A stretch of 7,670 nucleotides of DNA from Oscillospiraceae bacterium (GTDB lineage: Bacteria > Bacillota_A > Clostridia > Oscillospirales > Oscillospiraceae): the NCBI GenBank assembly GCA_015068175.1, contig SVLA01000100.1, positions 1 to 7,670 on the forward strand. The letters are read 5' to 3'. The position numbers and the translations under genes are program-made. The notes beneath the pieces were generated by a model that was not told where the DNA came from, made no database searches, and saw nothing but the letters and a program-made list of their open reading frames with translations. Positions 6,913 through 7,670 of this stretch are shown piece after piece (the stretch's first letter is position 1; each line of letters begins with the position of its first letter).

Positions 6913-7670
6913 ATGTCGAAAGAGAACACCCAATGCTGTGAAAAATTCAAAACCATGATCGGCGGCCAGGCCCTGATCGAAGGTATTATGATGCGGGGCC
7001 CGGAAAAGGATGCCGTGGTGGTCCGCACCCCGGAGGGCCTGAAGGTGGATGTAAAACCCCGGAAGACCCGGAAGAAGGGGAGCTTCGCTACCTGGCCCTT
7101 GATCCGTGGCTGTGTCAATTTCTTTGATTCCCAGGTCCAGGGCGTGAAGGCTTTGATGCAGTCGGCGGACCTGAGTCCCGAGGAGACCCAGGAAGAACCC
7201 AGTAAATTCGATCTGTGGCTGGAAAAGAAGCTGGGCAACGAAAAGTTCCAGCAGGCCGTCATCGGTTTTGCGGTCTTTATGGGCCTGGGCATGTCCATTC
7301 TGCTGTTTTTCCTGCTGCCCATGATCATCAGCAGTATTTTTGACAGCTTCATCCATAATACCCTGGTGGTGAACCTCATTGAGGGTCTGGTGCGTATCGG
7401 CATCTTCATGGGGTACATGCTGCTGGTGTCCCGGATGCAGGAGATGAAGCGGGTCTTTTCGTATCACGGCGCGGAGCATAAGACCATTCGCTGTTACGAA
7501 GCGGGCCTGCCTCTAACGGTGGACAATGTGCGCGCCCAGACCCGGCTCCATCCCCGCTGCGGCACCAGTTTCCTGCTGATCGTTATGGTGGTGTCCATCC
7601 TGCTGTTCTCCGTAGCTTCTACCTTGCTGCTGTCGGCAGTGCCGGCCCTGGCGCAGATGCGGGAAAACAG
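6913..7670 (+). CDS. DUF1385 family membrane protein, YqhQ-like (3'-truncated by window edge)
   Basis: 252 complete codons are present before the right edge, with no stop; family members are roughly 300 residues or slightly longer, so perhaps 50-70 residues are missing. The start is set by a ribosome binding site 6 nt upstream. Family signatures are clear: IGGQALIEGIMMRGP at about 16-30, PLIRGCVNFFDS at 62-73, YHGAEHKT at 184-191, CYEAGLPLTVDNVR at 194-207 and RLHPRCGTSF at 211-220. Hydrophobic segments at about 115-140, 151-173 and 221-243 indicate a multi-pass inner-membrane protein, with the conserved His/Cys-rich loop between the second and third. The biochemical role of DUF1385 is not established. 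In many Firmicutes the gene lies beside prmC and prfA (release-factor methyltransferase and release factor 1), so those genes may follow off the edge; that is an expectation from family context. It lies 13 nt after the kinase and is probably co-transcribed. Confidence 0.93.
   Translation, partial: MSKENTQCCEKFKTMIGGQALIEGIMMRGPEKDAVVVRTPEGLKVDVKPRKTRKKGSFATWPLIRGCVNFFDSQVQGVKALMQSADLSPEETQEEPSKFDLWLEKKLGNEKFQQAVIGFAVFMGLGMSILLFFLLPMIISSIFDSFIHNTLVVNLIEGLVRIGIFMGYMLLVSRMQEMKRVFSYHGAEHKTIRCYEAGLPLTVDNVRAQTRLHPRCGTSFLLIVMVVSILLFSVASTLLLSAVPALAQMREN

Noticed and set aside
6412..7479. 355-codon minus-strand open frame spanning the kinase end and the DUF1385 gene
   Set aside because: It crosses two well-supported + strand genes and their intergenic ribosome binding site, and its product shows no family features.

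Overview
This window looks like an ordinary chromosomal segment of a moderately GC-rich Clostridia-type Firmicute, most plausibly a gut Oscillospiraceae/Eubacteriales relative. The evidence is Clostridia-style DnaE and DUF1385 (YqhQ-type) protein sequences, strong AGGAGG-type ribosome binding sites, and tightly packed same-strand genes. The assignment is inferred from protein style only; no rRNA or other marker is present.

Layout, all on the + strand. Positions 1-3380 hold dnaE, the DNA polymerase III alpha subunit, lacking only about its first 30-35 residues off the left edge. Positions 3381-3442 form a short intergenic gap with an extended -10 promoter (TGCTATAAT) and a strong Shine-Dalgarno site. 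Positions 3443-4759 encode a secreted lipoprotein with a periodic Asp/Asn/Gly-rich strand motif that suggests a beta-propeller. Positions 4777-5463 encode an OmpR/PhoB-family response regulator. Positions 5490-6899 encode a membrane sensor histidine kinase with an extracytoplasmic domain and HAMP, HisKA and HATPase_c modules. Positions 6913-7670 hold the 5' part of a DUF1385 (YqhQ-like) membrane protein that runs off the right edge.

The lipoprotein, regulator, kinase and DUF1385 genes are separated by 17, 26 and 13 nt, and I see no terminator between them. They probably form one operon driven from the promoter at about 3402-3410. A reasonable hypothesis is that the lipoprotein works on the outer face of the membrane with the histidine kinase as an accessory or sensing component of the two-component system. 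The DUF1385 gene may be co-transcribed by position rather than by function.

I found no mobile element, CRISPR array, RNA gene, phage or defence gene. Each gene belongs to a recognisable family except the lipoprotein. The lipoprotein and its link to the kinase pair are the least described part of the window and the best candidate for something new. All non-coding gaps are shorter than 65 bases.
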